From: Phaeobacter sp. 11ANDIMAR09
GTDB lineage: Bacteria; Pseudomonadota; Alphaproteobacteria; Rhodobacterales; Rhodobacteraceae
Length of the DNA: 64,000 nt
Assembly: GCF_001294455.1 (NCBI RefSeq)
Contig: NZ_LIKT01000002.1
Coordinates: forward strand, 241,910 to 305,909
Direction of reading: 5' to 3'
The notes under the pieces are model-generated. The model saw nothing but the letters and a program-made list of their open reading frames with translations. It had not been told where the DNA came from and did no database searches. Positions 25,637 through 35,165 of the stretch are shown one piece after another. Position numbers and translations under genes: made by a program. Within the stretch, counting starts at the first letter, position 1. Each line of letters opens with the position of its first letter.

Positions 25637-26937
25637 ATTTTATCCCCATCCGCCAGAAGGCCCATGTCCCGCGCCAGCATCAGCTGGATCAACACGACTT
25701 CGTATTTCGCTTCGATGTGATCCTGCTCGCGCTGAACCAGTTCTTCATAGATTGAAACAACGTCCATCACCGGCCGCTGGCCGGCTTCAAACTGTGCTTT
25801 GAACAGCCGGTAGGTCTCGCGGCTGGCCCGCGCCAGCGAGGCGGTCTCTAGGGTTTGGCGCTGATAAGAGGCCAGGCGCTGGACCTGACGGGAGTGACTA
25901 CGCCTGGCGTCTTCCTCGGCTTCACCGATTTGACGACGGGCGGCTTCTTTGGAGACGTCGATGGCTTTCAGCGCTGCCCCGGTGCCCAGACCCAGGGGTT
26001 CGGCGAGATCCAGGGTCAAACCCGCGCCGGATCCGTCGGAAGTGATGTTGCCAGCGGCAGAGATCTGGGGCAAAAGCCCGGCCCGGTTTATCACAGCCTG
26101 TGCCACGCCGCGATTGGCGGTGGCCTCTGATTTAAGAACCGAAAGATACTGCGTTGTTTCCGGCGGTGCCCCAAGGTCGAGTTTGCCTGGTTTTTCCGAA
26201 AAGCTTTCGCCGGTCATCGCCTGGAGTTCGGCGCGGGCGGTGCTGGCGGCATCCTGAGCGGTGGTGCGGGCATTGCGCATGCCGTTGATTTTGCTGTCTA
26301 CCACATTCAGGTCGGCGCGATCGGACAGGCCACCGTCAACGCGACCGGACACGATGCGGCGGAATTCCTGCATCTGGGTCAGCGCGCGCCCATTATAGGC
26401 AGCCTTCTCGTCGCCGCGCAGGCCGGCCAGATAGAGACCGACCGCATCTTCGACCCGTTCGTTCATATCCTGCGACAGATTGACAGCAGCCACTTCGACA
26501 TCGGCAGCGGCAAAGGCGCGCTCGGCTTTGCGGCGGCCGTTGTCAAAAAGAACCTGTTCAATCAGCATGCCAGCCACCAGATCACCCAGATCCGTCAGGC
26601 TGACGGAGGGGCCAATAGAGGGCAGCCAGTTTTTTGATTTCGCTTCGGCGCGGAGTTTGGCGCTGATCAATTCAGCTTCGGAGGCGCGTGCTGAGGCGGC
26701 AACAGCAGCCTCGGCTACCGCATCGTAGACCGTGTCTTCGGGCAGCAGAGAGCGGCGCGCCAGCAGGGTCGAGATAACCTCTGAGGTGGTCTCGCCTTCG
26801 GGCTGCACGAAGTTGCCTCCACGCCGAGAAACCTCTGTCTCCTCCGAAGTATTGCCCGCCAGGAAGGGCACACCGTCAGCGCAGCCGGAAAGACTGCACA
26901 TAAGTGCTAATACGCCCATGGGTCGTGCCAATTGCAT
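25633..26937 (-). CDS. TolC-family outer-membrane efflux lipoprotein
   Basis: Outer-membrane channel of the type I system. The N-terminus MQLARPMGVLALMCSLSGC has a lipobox (LSGC), so the mature protein is probably a lipoprotein beginning at Cys19. Two long helical repeats follow, including AVAEAAVAASARASEAELISAK and the matching AVINRAGLLPQISAAGNI half typical of TolC relatives. 434 residues is normal. It lies between the adhesin and the ABC exporter on the same strand and overlaps the exporter start by 4 bases. Confidence 0.87.
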   Translation of the reverse strand: MQLARPMGVLALMCSLSGCADGVPFLAGNTSEETEVSRRGGNFVQPEGETTSEVISTLLARRSLLPEDTVYDAVAEAAVAASARASEAELISAKLRAEAKSKNWLPSIGPSVSLTDLGDLVAGMLIEQVLFDNGRRKAERAFAAADVEVAAVNLSQDMNERVEDAVGLYLAGLRGDEKAAYNGRALTQMQEFRRIVSGRVDGGLSDRADLNVVDSKINGMRNARTTAQDAASTARAELQAMTGESFSEKPGKLDLGAPPETTQYLSVLKSEATANRGVAQAVINRAGLLPQISAAGNITSDGSGAGLTLDLAEPLGLGTGAALKAIDVSKEAARRQIGEAEEDARRSHSRQVQRLASYQRQTLETASLARASRETYRLFKAQFEAGQRPVMDVVSIYEELVQREQDHIEAKYEVVLIQLMLARDMGLLADGDKI

Positions 26938-27008
26938 GCTGCCCCTCGCCCCTTTGTAGGGTTTTGGTTGGAACCGGCAGCGATTGGGATCGGTGCCGGT
27001 CCGATTGA

Positions 27009-29552
27009 TCAGATGATGACGGTGACGTCTTGATCAATGACCAGGGTCGCGCCGTCGTTGCCAACGGTGTAGACATTGTAGTTCTCGCCACCGACATTGC
27101 GGGTTCCGGTCAGTGTTGCCCCTGTGACGGTCACGCTGTCATCGCCCGGCGTGCTGCCGCTGTGGATGGTCAGGGTGTCCGAATTCTCAGACAGCGCCTT
27201 GATATCTGCTTCGGTCAGAACCAGCGATACATTGTCAGCTGCGCCCAGATCCAGCTCGTCGATATTGAACTGGCTGAGACCGGCATGGTTCAATGTGCTT
27301 GCCGTGGTCGCATTGTCTTCGAGAACCAGCAGGGTGCTGGACCCGTTGCCAAGGCTGTCCACATTGGTCACCACCAAGTCGGTGCCGTCTGGGATGGCGC
27401 TGGAGAAGTCGAATTCTGTGATGCCGCGCCCTTCGGTGACAGACGCACCGGGGTTGGATACGGAGCCGTCTCCTTCGAGCGCGTTGACAATAACCGACTC
27501 GCCCGTTCCAGCAATGCCTTCAACGCTGATTTCGTTGATATCCTGGCTGCCGATCTCATAGGTGATCGAGTCCAGAACCGGAGCTTCAAACACGGTATCG
27601 ACCTCAAAATTTTCGGTCAGCGTACTGGTGTTGCCTGCCGGATCCGTGGCTACGATCGTGGCCGTTGCCGCATATTCACCGCTTGGCAGATCACTGGCCG
27701 AGAATTCGGCGCTCCAATTGCCTGCCGCATCCACGGTTGCCGTTTTGGCCACACCTCGGATTGTTACAATCACTTCCGAGCCGGGTTCAACCGTGCCCTG
27801 AAGCGCAAAACCAGCGTTCAGCTCATCCTGGTTGACCACATCATTTGCGGTCTGATTGGCTTCGACGGTAAAGGGGGCAACCTCGGTGTCGATTGCAAGG
27901 GTGCGGGTCACGATATCCGTGTTGCCAACAGAATCTGTGGCGTGGACTTCGATATCGACATCCGTGGTGCCCGTGGGAATGGAGCTTTGTGGGATAAGCA
28001 CTGTCCAATTGCCGGAGGCATCAACCGTGGCGTTCTGGCCCGCTGCGGAGCCAAAGAACACCTGCACTGTCGAGCCAGGCTCTGCCGTGCCGGTCAACTG
28101 AACGCCGCCCTGGGCTTCTTGGCCCGACAAAACGTCATCGGCACCTGCAAAACCACTGTTCAGTGTTGCACTGGTTTCTGTATCAATATGGACCGTATGC
28201 GTGCTGGTCGAGCTGTTTCCAGCCGTATCGCTCGAGGTGACCTCGACAGTGCTGGCATAGTTGTTGCCGCCGGTAATTTCCGAGCTGGCGTAGTCAACAG
28301 ACCAGGTGCCATCGCCAGCCACTGTGGTGGTTCTGGTGACGCCTTGGAATAGAACCGAGATCGAAGCCCCAGCTTCGCCCGTCCCCGAAAGGGTCACGCC
28401 GGATGAGGCTTCGGCAAAGCTGATAACGTTGTCACCTTCGACAGTATCGATACCGATCGGGGGCGCGATGGTGTCGACAACAAGCGTTTCGGTATAGCTG
28501 GCGCTATTGCCAAAATCGTCTGTTGTGGTGATGGCCACCTCGGTGGTGTACTCGCCGGTATTGATCTGGCTGGAGTCAAAGGTGACGGACCAGCTGCCAT
28601 CAGTGCCAACAGTTGTCGTCTGGGTATGACCGTTGACAACCACACTGACACTCGCGCCGACCTCGCCGGTCCCGTTGATCACGGTGCCGGTGGAGTGCTC
28701 GCTGCCATTGACGATATCGCCTGTGGACTGAGTGCCGCCCGTCACCTGAAGATCTGGGGGCGTGGTGTCGATAACGACTGAAGGACCGTCTAGATCATGG
28801 GTCGTGCCGTTGGGGTCGGTGACCTTGACTGTGGTTTCATAGTTGCCATCGGCAGGCAGGTCTGTAACTGGGAAGGAAACTTCCCAGGTGCCATCGTCCT
28901 TGATGGTTGTCGTCTGTGTCTCACCGCCGATGTCGACTTCGACTTCAGCGCCGGGAGTACCTGTACCAGTGATCACAACCGGGTCAGTGGTTGCCCCGGC
29001 GATGGGGAAGTTGGCGTCGGGGTTATCGACGGTCGGTACGATCACGCCACCACCGCCACCACCGCCGCCACCGGCAATAACGGCGGCACCTGCTACACCT
29101 GCCGCCGCGCCAGCAGCGCCAAGGCCACCAAAGAGGGGAGCAGCAAGGGGGGCGATCACGGGTTCGATGCGGTCAACATCCAAAAAGACCATATCGTCAT
29201 AGGCCGACCATTTGCCGGAAATGTCCAAAGGCTCGTAGCTCGCAAACAGCGCGCCCTCGGCTTTGTCTTCCAGCACGACTTCGACAAAATTACCCTCTTC
29301 GCTGAGGAATAGGTTCTTACCGCCTGGCGTGCCGTTGCTATAGTAGTTCTGCAACACAAGGATCTGGCCATCTGCCAGCATAAGGTGGAGATCGGATCCC
29401 CGCCTTACATAGGCGTCGATGTCCGAGGCGCTGAGATTCAGCGAGATGTCCTTGGAATGGGTGACATTAAGAAGAGAGGGAGATCCCTCGGAAAAAGTGC
29501 TTTGACGCGTGGTACCCGATAGATCACGGGTGATAAATCCAACAGTGCTCAT
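27009..29552 (-). CDS. BapA-like adhesin with six Ig-like repeats, type I secretion substrate
   Basis: An 847-residue surface or secreted protein without an N-terminal signal peptide. Residues 1-135 resemble the BapA prefix domain (DLHLMLADGQILVLQNYYSN, then NLFLSEEGNFVEVVLE). A Gly/Ala-rich hinge with nine consecutive Gly follows near residue 165. About six Ig-like repeats of roughly 90 residues span 178-720; units carry GTGEVGASVSVVVNG, TTTVGTDGSWSVTFD and DTxAP-type joints. The C-terminus (VSLVLTEADIKALSENSDTL, then VTGATLTGTRNVGG and a VIDQDVTVII end) looks like the secretion-signal region of this class. No RTX nonapeptides are seen. First gene of the exporter operon, so cell adhesion or biofilm is the likely role. 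Confidence 0.88.
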   Translation of the reverse strand: MSTVGFITRDLSGTTRQSTFSEGSPSLLNVTHSKDISLNLSASDIDAYVRRGSDLHLMLADGQILVLQNYYSNGTPGGKNLFLSEEGNFVEVVLEDKAEGALFASYEPLDISGKWSAYDDMVFLDVDRIEPVIAPLAAPLFGGLGAAGAAAGVAGAAVIAGGGGGGGGGVIVPTVDNPDANFPIAGATTDPVVITGTGTPGAEVEVDIGGETQTTTIKDDGTWEVSFPVTDLPADGNYETTVKVTDPNGTTHDLDGPSVVIDTTPPDLQVTGGTQSTGDIVNGSEHSTGTVINGTGEVGASVSVVVNGHTQTTTVGTDGSWSVTFDSSQINTGEYTTEVAITTTDDFGNSASYTETLVVDTIAPPIGIDTVEGDNVISFAEASSGVTLSGTGEAGASISVLFQGVTRTTTVAGDGTWSVDYASSEITGGNNYASTVEVTSSDTAGNSSTSTHTVHIDTETSATLNSGFAGADDVLSGQEAQGGVQLTGTAEPGSTVQVFFGSAAGQNATVDASGNWTVLIPQSSIPTGTTDVDIEVHATDSVGNTDIVTRTLAIDTEVAPFTVEANQTANDVVNQDELNAGFALQGTVEPGSEVIVTIRGVAKTATVDAAGNWSAEFSASDLPSGEYAATATIVATDPAGNTSTLTENFEVDTVFEAPVLDSITYEIGSQDINEISVEGIAGTGESVIVNALEGDGSVSNPGASVTEGRGITEFDFSSAIPDGTDLVVTNVDSLGNGSSTLLVLEDNATTASTLNHAGLSQFNIDELDLGAADNVSLVLTEADIKALSENSDTLTIHSGSTPGDDSVTVTGATLTGTRNVGGENYNVYTVGNDGATLVIDQDVTVII

Positions 29553-29797
29553 TTTTTTGCCGCTCGCTTATGGACCACACAACGCCCTAAATCATGGGGT
29601 TGCGGGGGATCCGGTGCCTGTATGTTTCTGCCGAAGGCCGTTCTTTGCGGCCATATTGTGGGTATATTGCGTCGAATTTAAATCAATTGTCCAGCCGGCG
29701 CTGGCATAAACTGTGGATGAATTGCGCTCTATAGTGTCTTGTTTGCCGCAGATTTTCTGCTGCAGGGCGCTGTGCCCCCCTGATTTCGCGGGTTTTG

Positions 29798-29812
29798 TTA
29801 ACAGAAGGTTAA
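29798..29812. promoter_or_regulatory. CtrA-type binding site TTAA-N7-TTAA
   Basis: TTAACAGAAGGTTAA fits the alphaproteobacterial CtrA consensus exactly (TTAA, seven bases, TTAA, then C). It lies about 246 bases upstream of the adhesin start. It is also a direct repeat of GTTAACAGAA. CtrA control of the adhesin operon is inferred. Confidence 0.55.
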
Positions 29813-30035
29813 CAGAAACGCACCTGCTTGGAATCAAGGCAGGTAAAGAGGCGCCGGGGCTGAGACATAGGCAAAATCGTGGCCAAAAAGGGTGAGAGAG
29901 GGGGCGTGTTTGGCGATGCCGACCCGCCTCCACGGGGGAGTAAATGTCGGGGCGGTGGCGGATTTGCACGCCTTAAAAGCCCGCTCAATGGCAAGGCTGG
30001 GAAACGGGGGAATTCACAGGTTTGGGTGAGATCGT

Positions 30036-30059
30036 GAAGATTTTTTGATAAAAATCTTC
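30036..30059. repeat. AT-rich perfect palindrome upstream of prkA
   Basis: GAAGATTTTT and AAAAATCTTC with a TGAT loop. Ten paired bases, about 280 bases before prkA. Could be an operator or a transcript-end hairpin; no regulator is implied by context. Confidence 0.45.
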
Positions 30060-30339
30060 TGGCAATTAATTAAAAATACACCAGTTCCTCATAGTATGAA
30101 CCGTACAAATAGTGTATCCTCGCGGAATACTGAATGGCGTCCGAAACCCTTAATTTCCGGACCAAGCCCCCCTGATAAGAGTGGGCATCCGGTGTTTACG
30201 ACGCCGTCGACCAAGAGCAGAAATCAAAACCACAAACGACCGCGGACATCCGTGGCCCAGACTCTGGGGTCTCTATGTCTGCGCGTTTTCACCACCGCCA
30301 GGAGGAAGGGCGAAGCGTAACCCAGGAGGCTAGATCCCA

Positions 30340-32274
30340 ATGAAAGACATTGCCGAGATATTTGTTGAGCAGTACGGCCAGACGCGTGAGCAGGAGATGT
30401 CACTCTATGACTATCTGGATGCCTGCCGAAGCGACCCAAGCCTTTATGCCAATGTTGCCGAGCGCATGCTCAAGGCAATTGGCGAAGAGGAGCTGGTTGA
30501 TACATCCAAGGACGCCCGGTTAGGGCCGATCTTTCAGAACCGAACGATCAAGCAATACCGCGCTTTCAAAGACTTCTACGGGATGGAAGACACCATCGAG
30601 CGCATCGTTGGCTATTTCCGGCATGCGGCCCAGGGGCTGGAAGAACGCAAGCAAATTCTCTACCTGCTGGGGCCTGTGGGCGGTGGTAAATCCTCATTGG
30701 CTGAACAGCTGAAGCGCCTGGTCGAAGATCAGCCCATCTATGTGCTCAAGGCCGGGGACCAGCTGTCGCCGATCTTTGAAAGCCCCCTGGGTCTCTTTGA
30801 TCCCGTCAAGATGGGCAAAATCCTGGAAGAGGAATACGGTATTGCCCGCCATCGCCTGCCGGGGCTGATGTCGCCCTGGGCGGTGCAGCGGTTGGATGAG
30901 TTTGGGGGGGACATCAGTAAATTCACCGTGGCGCGGATCTATCCTTCGGGTTTGCGGCGCATGGGTGTCGCCAAGGTCGAACCGGGCGATGAGAACAATC
31001 AGGATATTTCGACCCTGGTGGGCAAGGTGGATATCCGCCAGCTGGAACATTTTAGCCAGGACAATCCGGATGCCTATAGTTTCTCGGGCGGTTTGAACCG
31101 TGCCAATCAGGGCGTGCTGGAATTTGTCGAGATGTTCAAAGCCCCGATCAAGATGTTGCATCCACTGCTGACCGCGACACAGGAGGGCAACTACATGGGC
31201 ACCGAGAGCTTTGGGGCCATACCCTTTACTGGCTTGGTGCTGGCCCATTCCAACGAGAGCGAGTGGCAGACCTTTAAGAACAACAAGAACAATGAGGCCT
31301 TTATCGACCGGGTCTCGATCGTCAAGGTTCCCTATTGCCTGCGCGTCAGCGATGAGGCGCAGATTTATGACAAGCTGATCCAGCACAGCGAACTGGCCGA
31401 GGCGCCTTGCGCGCCGGAAACCCTCAAAATCCTCAGCCGGTTCTCGGTTCTGACCCGGCTGAAGCCGCATGAGAATTCCAACCTATATTCCAAGATGCGG
31501 GTCTACGATGGTGAAAGCCTGAAAGACACCGACCCCAAGGCCAAGACGGTGCAGGAGTATCAGGACCGGGCTGGCGTTGATGAGGGGATGAACGGGATCT
31601 CCACCCGCTTTGCCTTTAAGGTGCTGTCCTCGACCTTTAACTTTGATACCGAAGAAATTGCCGCCGATCCGGTACATCTGATGTATGTTCTGGAGCAGAT
31701 GATCAAGCGCGAGCAATTCCCGGCAGAGACCGAGGCCAAATACCTCGAGTTCATCAAAACCGATCTCGCGCAGCGCTATGAGGAATTCATCGGCAATGAG
31801 ATCCAGAAGGCCTATCTTGAGAGCTATACCGAATATGGCCAGAACGTCTTTGATCGCTACATCTCATATGCGGACGCCTGGATCGAAGAGCAGGACTACA
31901 AGGATCCGGATACCGGCCAGCTATATGATCGTGAGATCCTGGATGCAGAACTGAGCAAGATTGAAAAGCCTGTCGGCATCGCCAATCCCAAGGATTTCCG
32001 CAACGAGGTGGTCAAGTTTGCGTTGCGGCATCGCGCCAATACCGGGTCAAACCCGGCTTGGAACTCTTATGAAAAGCTGCGCGATGTGATCGAGAAACAC
32101 ATGTTCAGCCAGGTCGAAGAACTGCTGCCAGTGATCAGCTTTGGCAGCAAGAAGGACAGCAAGACCGAAAGCAAGCACCAGGAGTTTGTCGAGCGCATGC
32201 GCAGCCATGGCTATACCGACCGTCAGGTGCGACGCCTGGTTGAATGGTACATGCGGGTCAATAAGGCCGGATAA
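30340..32274 (+). CDS. prkA: PrkA family serine protein kinase
   Basis: AAA-like ATPase/protein kinase homologous to E. coli YeaG and Bacillus PrkA, linked to stress and nutrient starvation. AGGAGG lies 9 bases before the ATG. The 644-residue protein has the Walker A LLGPVGGGKSSLAEQL at residues 109-124, GALNRANQG-like GGLNRANQGVLEFVEMFKAP near 250, and a kinase-like C-terminal half. First gene of a three-gene operon with yeaH and spoVR, an arrangement conserved widely in proteobacteria. Substrates are unknown. Confidence 0.96.
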   Translation: MKDIAEIFVEQYGQTREQEMSLYDYLDACRSDPSLYANVAERMLKAIGEEELVDTSKDARLGPIFQNRTIKQYRAFKDFYGMEDTIERIVGYFRHAAQGLEERKQILYLLGPVGGGKSSLAEQLKRLVEDQPIYVLKAGDQLSPIFESPLGLFDPVKMGKILEEEYGIARHRLPGLMSPWAVQRLDEFGGDISKFTVARIYPSGLRRMGVAKVEPGDENNQDISTLVGKVDIRQLEHFSQDNPDAYSFSGGLNRANQGVLEFVEMFKAPIKMLHPLLTATQEGNYMGTESFGAIPFTGLVLAHSNESEWQTFKNNKNNEAFIDRVSIVKVPYCLRVSDEAQIYDKLIQHSELAEAPCAPETLKILSRFSVLTRLKPHENSNLYSKMRVYDGESLKDTDPKAKTVQEYQDRAGVDEGMNGISTRFAFKVLSSTFNFDTEEIAADPVHLMYVLEQMIKREQFPAETEAKYLEFIKTDLAQRYEEFIGNEIQKAYLESYTEYGQNVFDRYISYADAWIEEQDYKDPDTGQLYDREILDAELSKIEKPVGIANPKDFRNEVVKFALRHRANTGSNPAWNSYEKLRDVIEKHMFSQVEELLPVISFGSKKDSKTESKHQEFVERMRSHGYTDRQVRRLVEWYMRVNKAG

Positions 32275-32289
32275 AAGGGGCGTTGAAAG

Positions 32290-33618
32290 ATGCATCAATT
32301 CATCGACAGACGCGCCAATCCCAAGGGCAAGAGCCACGGCAATCGACAGAGATTTCTGCGCCGCGCCCGGGAGAATATCAAGGAGCGTGTTGACCGGTCG
32401 GTGCGGGACAGATCCATTCAAGATGGCGATGGCGTTCCGACAGATGGCGAAAAAGTGACAATCCCCTCGCGGGGGTTGCAGGAGCCGCGGTTCTTTCATG
32501 GATCCGGCGGCAACCGCAAACATGTCCTGCCCGGGAACAAGGATTTTGTGGTGGGGGATGCCATTCCCAAACCACAGGGCGGATCCGGGCAGGGCGGACG
32601 CAAGGCCTCGGAAGAGGGGGACGGCGAGGATGAGTTCTCCTTTACCCTGACCCGAGACGAGTATCTTGAGATCCTCTTTGATGGGTTGGAGCTGCCTGAT
32701 CTGGTGGAAAAATCCACGGTAGAGACCGAAACCATCGGCACCCGGCGCGCGGGGCTTACAACGGCTGGAACGCCAAACAACCTCAATCTGGTGCGCACCA
32801 TGCGCAACTCACTGGGGCGGCGGATTGCCCTGCGGCGCCCCTCTGCTCAGGCCGAAAAGGATCTGTTGGCAGAAATCGACATGCTCGAGGCGCTGCCAAG
32901 CCGATCCGCGGCACAGGTTGAGCTGCTTGAGCAATTGCAGGCCCGTCTGGATGGTCTGCAACGCAAGCGCAAGGTGGTAGGCTACATTGACCCGATTGAT
33001 CTGCGCTTTGACACGCATGTGCCGGAGAAGATCCGCAAATCCCGTGCTGTGGTCTTTTGCCTGATGGATGTGTCGGGATCGATGCAGGAACGTGAAAAAG
33101 ATCTGGGCAAGCGGTTTTTTCTGCTGCTGCACCTGTTTCTGTCGCGCTGCTATGAACAGACTGAGCTGGTTTTTATCCGCCATACCCATGTGGCCGAAGA
33201 GGTGGATGAGGAGACCTTCTTTTATGCCCGAGAAACCGGAGGGACCATTGTTTCGACCGCCCTGGATAAGATGCGTGAGGTGATTGCCGAGCGGTTCCCG
33301 GCGGAGGAATGGAACATCTACGGGGCGCAGGTGTCGGATGGTGAAAACTTTGGCAACGACTCGGCGCGGTGCAAGAAACTGCTGCTCGAGGATCTGCTGC
33401 CGGTCTGCCAGTACTACGCCTATATGGAGATCGTGGAAGAGAGCGCTGAGACACTGCTGAATGACACCGAGGCTGGGGATGACCTGTGGCAGAACTATCG
33501 CCTGGTCAAAGCGCAGGCACCGCATTTCGAGATGCAACGGGTGGCACACGCGGCCCATATCTATCCGATATTCAGGGAGTTTTTCCTGCCACGGCTGAGG
33601 GGAGGTCAAAATGCTTGA
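32290..33618 (+). CDS. YeaH/YhbH family protein (DUF444, VWA domain)
   Basis: A 442-residue cytosolic protein. The N-terminus HQFIDRRANPKGKSHGNRQR and the Arg-rich stretch to about residue 45 are typical of the family. A von Willebrand A-like domain from about residue 255 has the metal site motif LMDVSGSMQEREKDLGKRFF. IRHTHVAEEVDEETFFYARE and the GGTIVSTALDKM block follow. It sits 15 bases after prkA and overlaps spoVR by 8 bases. Role: partner of PrkA and SpoVR in a starvation response whose molecular function is unknown. Confidence 0.95.
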   Translation: MHQFIDRRANPKGKSHGNRQRFLRRARENIKERVDRSVRDRSIQDGDGVPTDGEKVTIPSRGLQEPRFFHGSGGNRKHVLPGNKDFVVGDAIPKPQGGSGQGGRKASEEGDGEDEFSFTLTRDEYLEILFDGLELPDLVEKSTVETETIGTRRAGLTTAGTPNNLNLVRTMRNSLGRRIALRRPSAQAEKDLLAEIDMLEALPSRSAAQVELLEQLQARLDGLQRKRKVVGYIDPIDLRFDTHVPEKIRKSRAVVFCLMDVSGSMQEREKDLGKRFFLLLHLFLSRCYEQTELVFIRHTHVAEEVDEETFFYARETGGTIVSTALDKMREVIAERFPAEEWNIYGAQVSDGENFGNDSARCKKLLLEDLLPVCQYYAYMEIVEESAETLLNDTEAGDDLWQNYRLVKAQAPHFEMQRVAHAAHIYPIFREFFLPRLRGGQNA

Positions 33619-35125
33619 CGCAAAACCGGGATCAAACCTGTTGTTTGACGGTCCAGAGTGGAGTTTTGAGCTGCTGGAAAAGGCCCGCGATGCCATTGAG
33701 GAGATCGCGCTGAACGATCTAGGGTTGAATGTCTACCAGAACCAGATCGAGATCATTTCGGCCGAGCAGATGCTGGATGCCTATTCCTGCACCGGATTGC
33801 CCTTGATGTATCAGCACTGGTCCTTTGGGAAACACTTTGCCCGCGACGAGGCGCTCTATCGGACCGGGCGGCAGGGGCTGGCCTATGAGATCGTGATCAA
33901 TTCCAACCCCTGCATCAGCTACAACATGGAAGAAAACACCATGTCGATGCAGACATTGGTGATGGCCCATGCGGCCTTTGGGCATAACCATTTCTTCAAG
34001 AACAACTACCTGTTCCTGCAGTGGACCGATGCCGATGGCATTCATGACTATCTGGCCTTTGCCAAGAACTACATCTCGGCCTGCGAGGAGCGCTATGGTC
34101 TGGATGCGGTCGAAGAGGTGCTGGATGCAGCGCATGCGTTGCAGACCCAGGGCGTGTTTCGCTATGGACGCCCACCCAAACCCACCTCGCAAGAGTTGGA
34201 AGCGATGCAGCGGGTGCGCGACGGCCATGAAAGCGCGCGTAGCCTGCTCGACATCTGGACCGATGCAACGATGGGCAAGGACAAGGATGAGGCGGATCAC
34301 GATGAACCCTATAGTGCGCGGCGCAAGAGCCTGAACCTGCCGCAGGAAAATATCCTGTATTTCTTAGAGAAACACAGCCCAATCCTGAAACCTTGGCAGC
34401 GTGAGTTGCTGCGCATCGTGCGGATGCTGGCGCAGTATTTTTATCCGCAAAAACAGACCAAGGTGATGAACGAGGGCTGCGCCACCTTTGTGCACTATTA
34501 CATTATCAACGAGCTGTTCTCGCAGGGGCGGCTCACTGAAGGCGCCTATATGGAGATGATGCACAGCCACACAAATGTGGTTCTGCAGCCCGAATATGAC
34601 GATCCGCGCTATTCGGGGATCAACCCCTATGCGTTGGGCTTTGCCATGATGATGGATATCAAGCGTATCTGCGAAGAGCCAACGCAGGAGGATCGCGACT
34701 GGTTCCCGGATATCGCAGGCTGTGGAGACTGGCGGCGGGTGCTGCGCGATGCCTGGGCTAATTACCGGGATGAAAGCTTTATCCAGCAGTTCCTCTCGCC
34801 GCATCTGATGCGCAAGTTCAAGCTCTTTGCCCTGGTGGATCAGGAGGAGCAAAAGGACCTAGTGGTGAGCCAGATCCACAACCGTGCTGGCTATAAGGAG
34901 ATCCGCCGGGCCTTGGCGCAGCAGTATGATCTGGCTTATCTGGAGCCGGACATCCAGGTTACGGACGCGGATCTGAGCGGTGATCGGCGCTTGATCCTGT
35001 CCCATACGGTGCGCGATGGCATCCACCTGGAGGAAGACAACAAGCGCGAGGTTCTGAAACACCTGCGCGTCCTCTGGGGCTATGAGGTCTGTCTGAATGC
35101 GGTCGAAACCTTGGTCGAGCCCTGA
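33611..35125 (+). CDS. SpoVR family protein
   Basis: Homologue of E. coli YcgB and Bacillus SpoVR, 504 residues. It contains NPCISYNMEENTMSMQTLVM, AHAAFGHNHFFKNNYLF, then NEGCATFVHYYIINELF and NPYALGFAMMMDIKRICEEP, all family blocks rich in His and Glu that look like metal ligands. The start ATG overlaps the yeaH end by 8 bases. Third member of the prkA-yeaH-spoVR operon. The biochemical role is unresolved in any organism I know of. Confidence 0.95.
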   Translation: MLDAKPGSNLLFDGPEWSFELLEKARDAIEEIALNDLGLNVYQNQIEIISAEQMLDAYSCTGLPLMYQHWSFGKHFARDEALYRTGRQGLAYEIVINSNPCISYNMEENTMSMQTLVMAHAAFGHNHFFKNNYLFLQWTDADGIHDYLAFAKNYISACEERYGLDAVEEVLDAAHALQTQGVFRYGRPPKPTSQELEAMQRVRDGHESARSLLDIWTDATMGKDKDEADHDEPYSARRKSLNLPQENILYFLEKHSPILKPWQRELLRIVRMLAQYFYPQKQTKVMNEGCATFVHYYIINELFSQGRLTEGAYMEMMHSHTNVVLQPEYDDPRYSGINPYALGFAMMMDIKRICEEPTQEDRDWFPDIAGCGDWRRVLRDAWANYRDESFIQQFLSPHLMRKFKLFALVDQEEQKDLVVSQIHNRAGYKEIRRALAQQYDLAYLEPDIQVTDADLSGDRRLILSHTVRDGIHLEEDNKREVLKHLRVLWGYEVCLNAVETLVEP

Positions 35126-35136
35126 TGTCTCCATCA

Positions 35137-35158
35137 GAGCGGCACTTGCGTGCCGCTC
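35137..35158. terminator. Hairpin between convergent spoVR and nreB
   Basis: Perfect nine-base-pair stem GAGCGGCAC/GTGCCGCTC with a TTGC loop. There is no U-run on either strand, so it is at best a weak or factor-assisted terminator. Confidence 0.5.
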
Positions 35159-35165
35159 CGGCTCC

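Larger units (their letters stand above)
29553..30339. other. Intergenic control region between adhesin operon and prkA
   Basis: 787 bases between divergent operons, clearly richer in AT than the flanks. It contains a CtrA-type box (29798-29812) and a long AT palindrome (30036-30059). Only short frames without ribosome-binding sites are present. I see no gene. Confidence 0.5.

Noticed and set aside
27030..28352. A 440-codon plus-strand frame inside the adhesin gene
   Set aside because: Mirror of the repeat region; Ig-like repeats make sense only on the minus strand.
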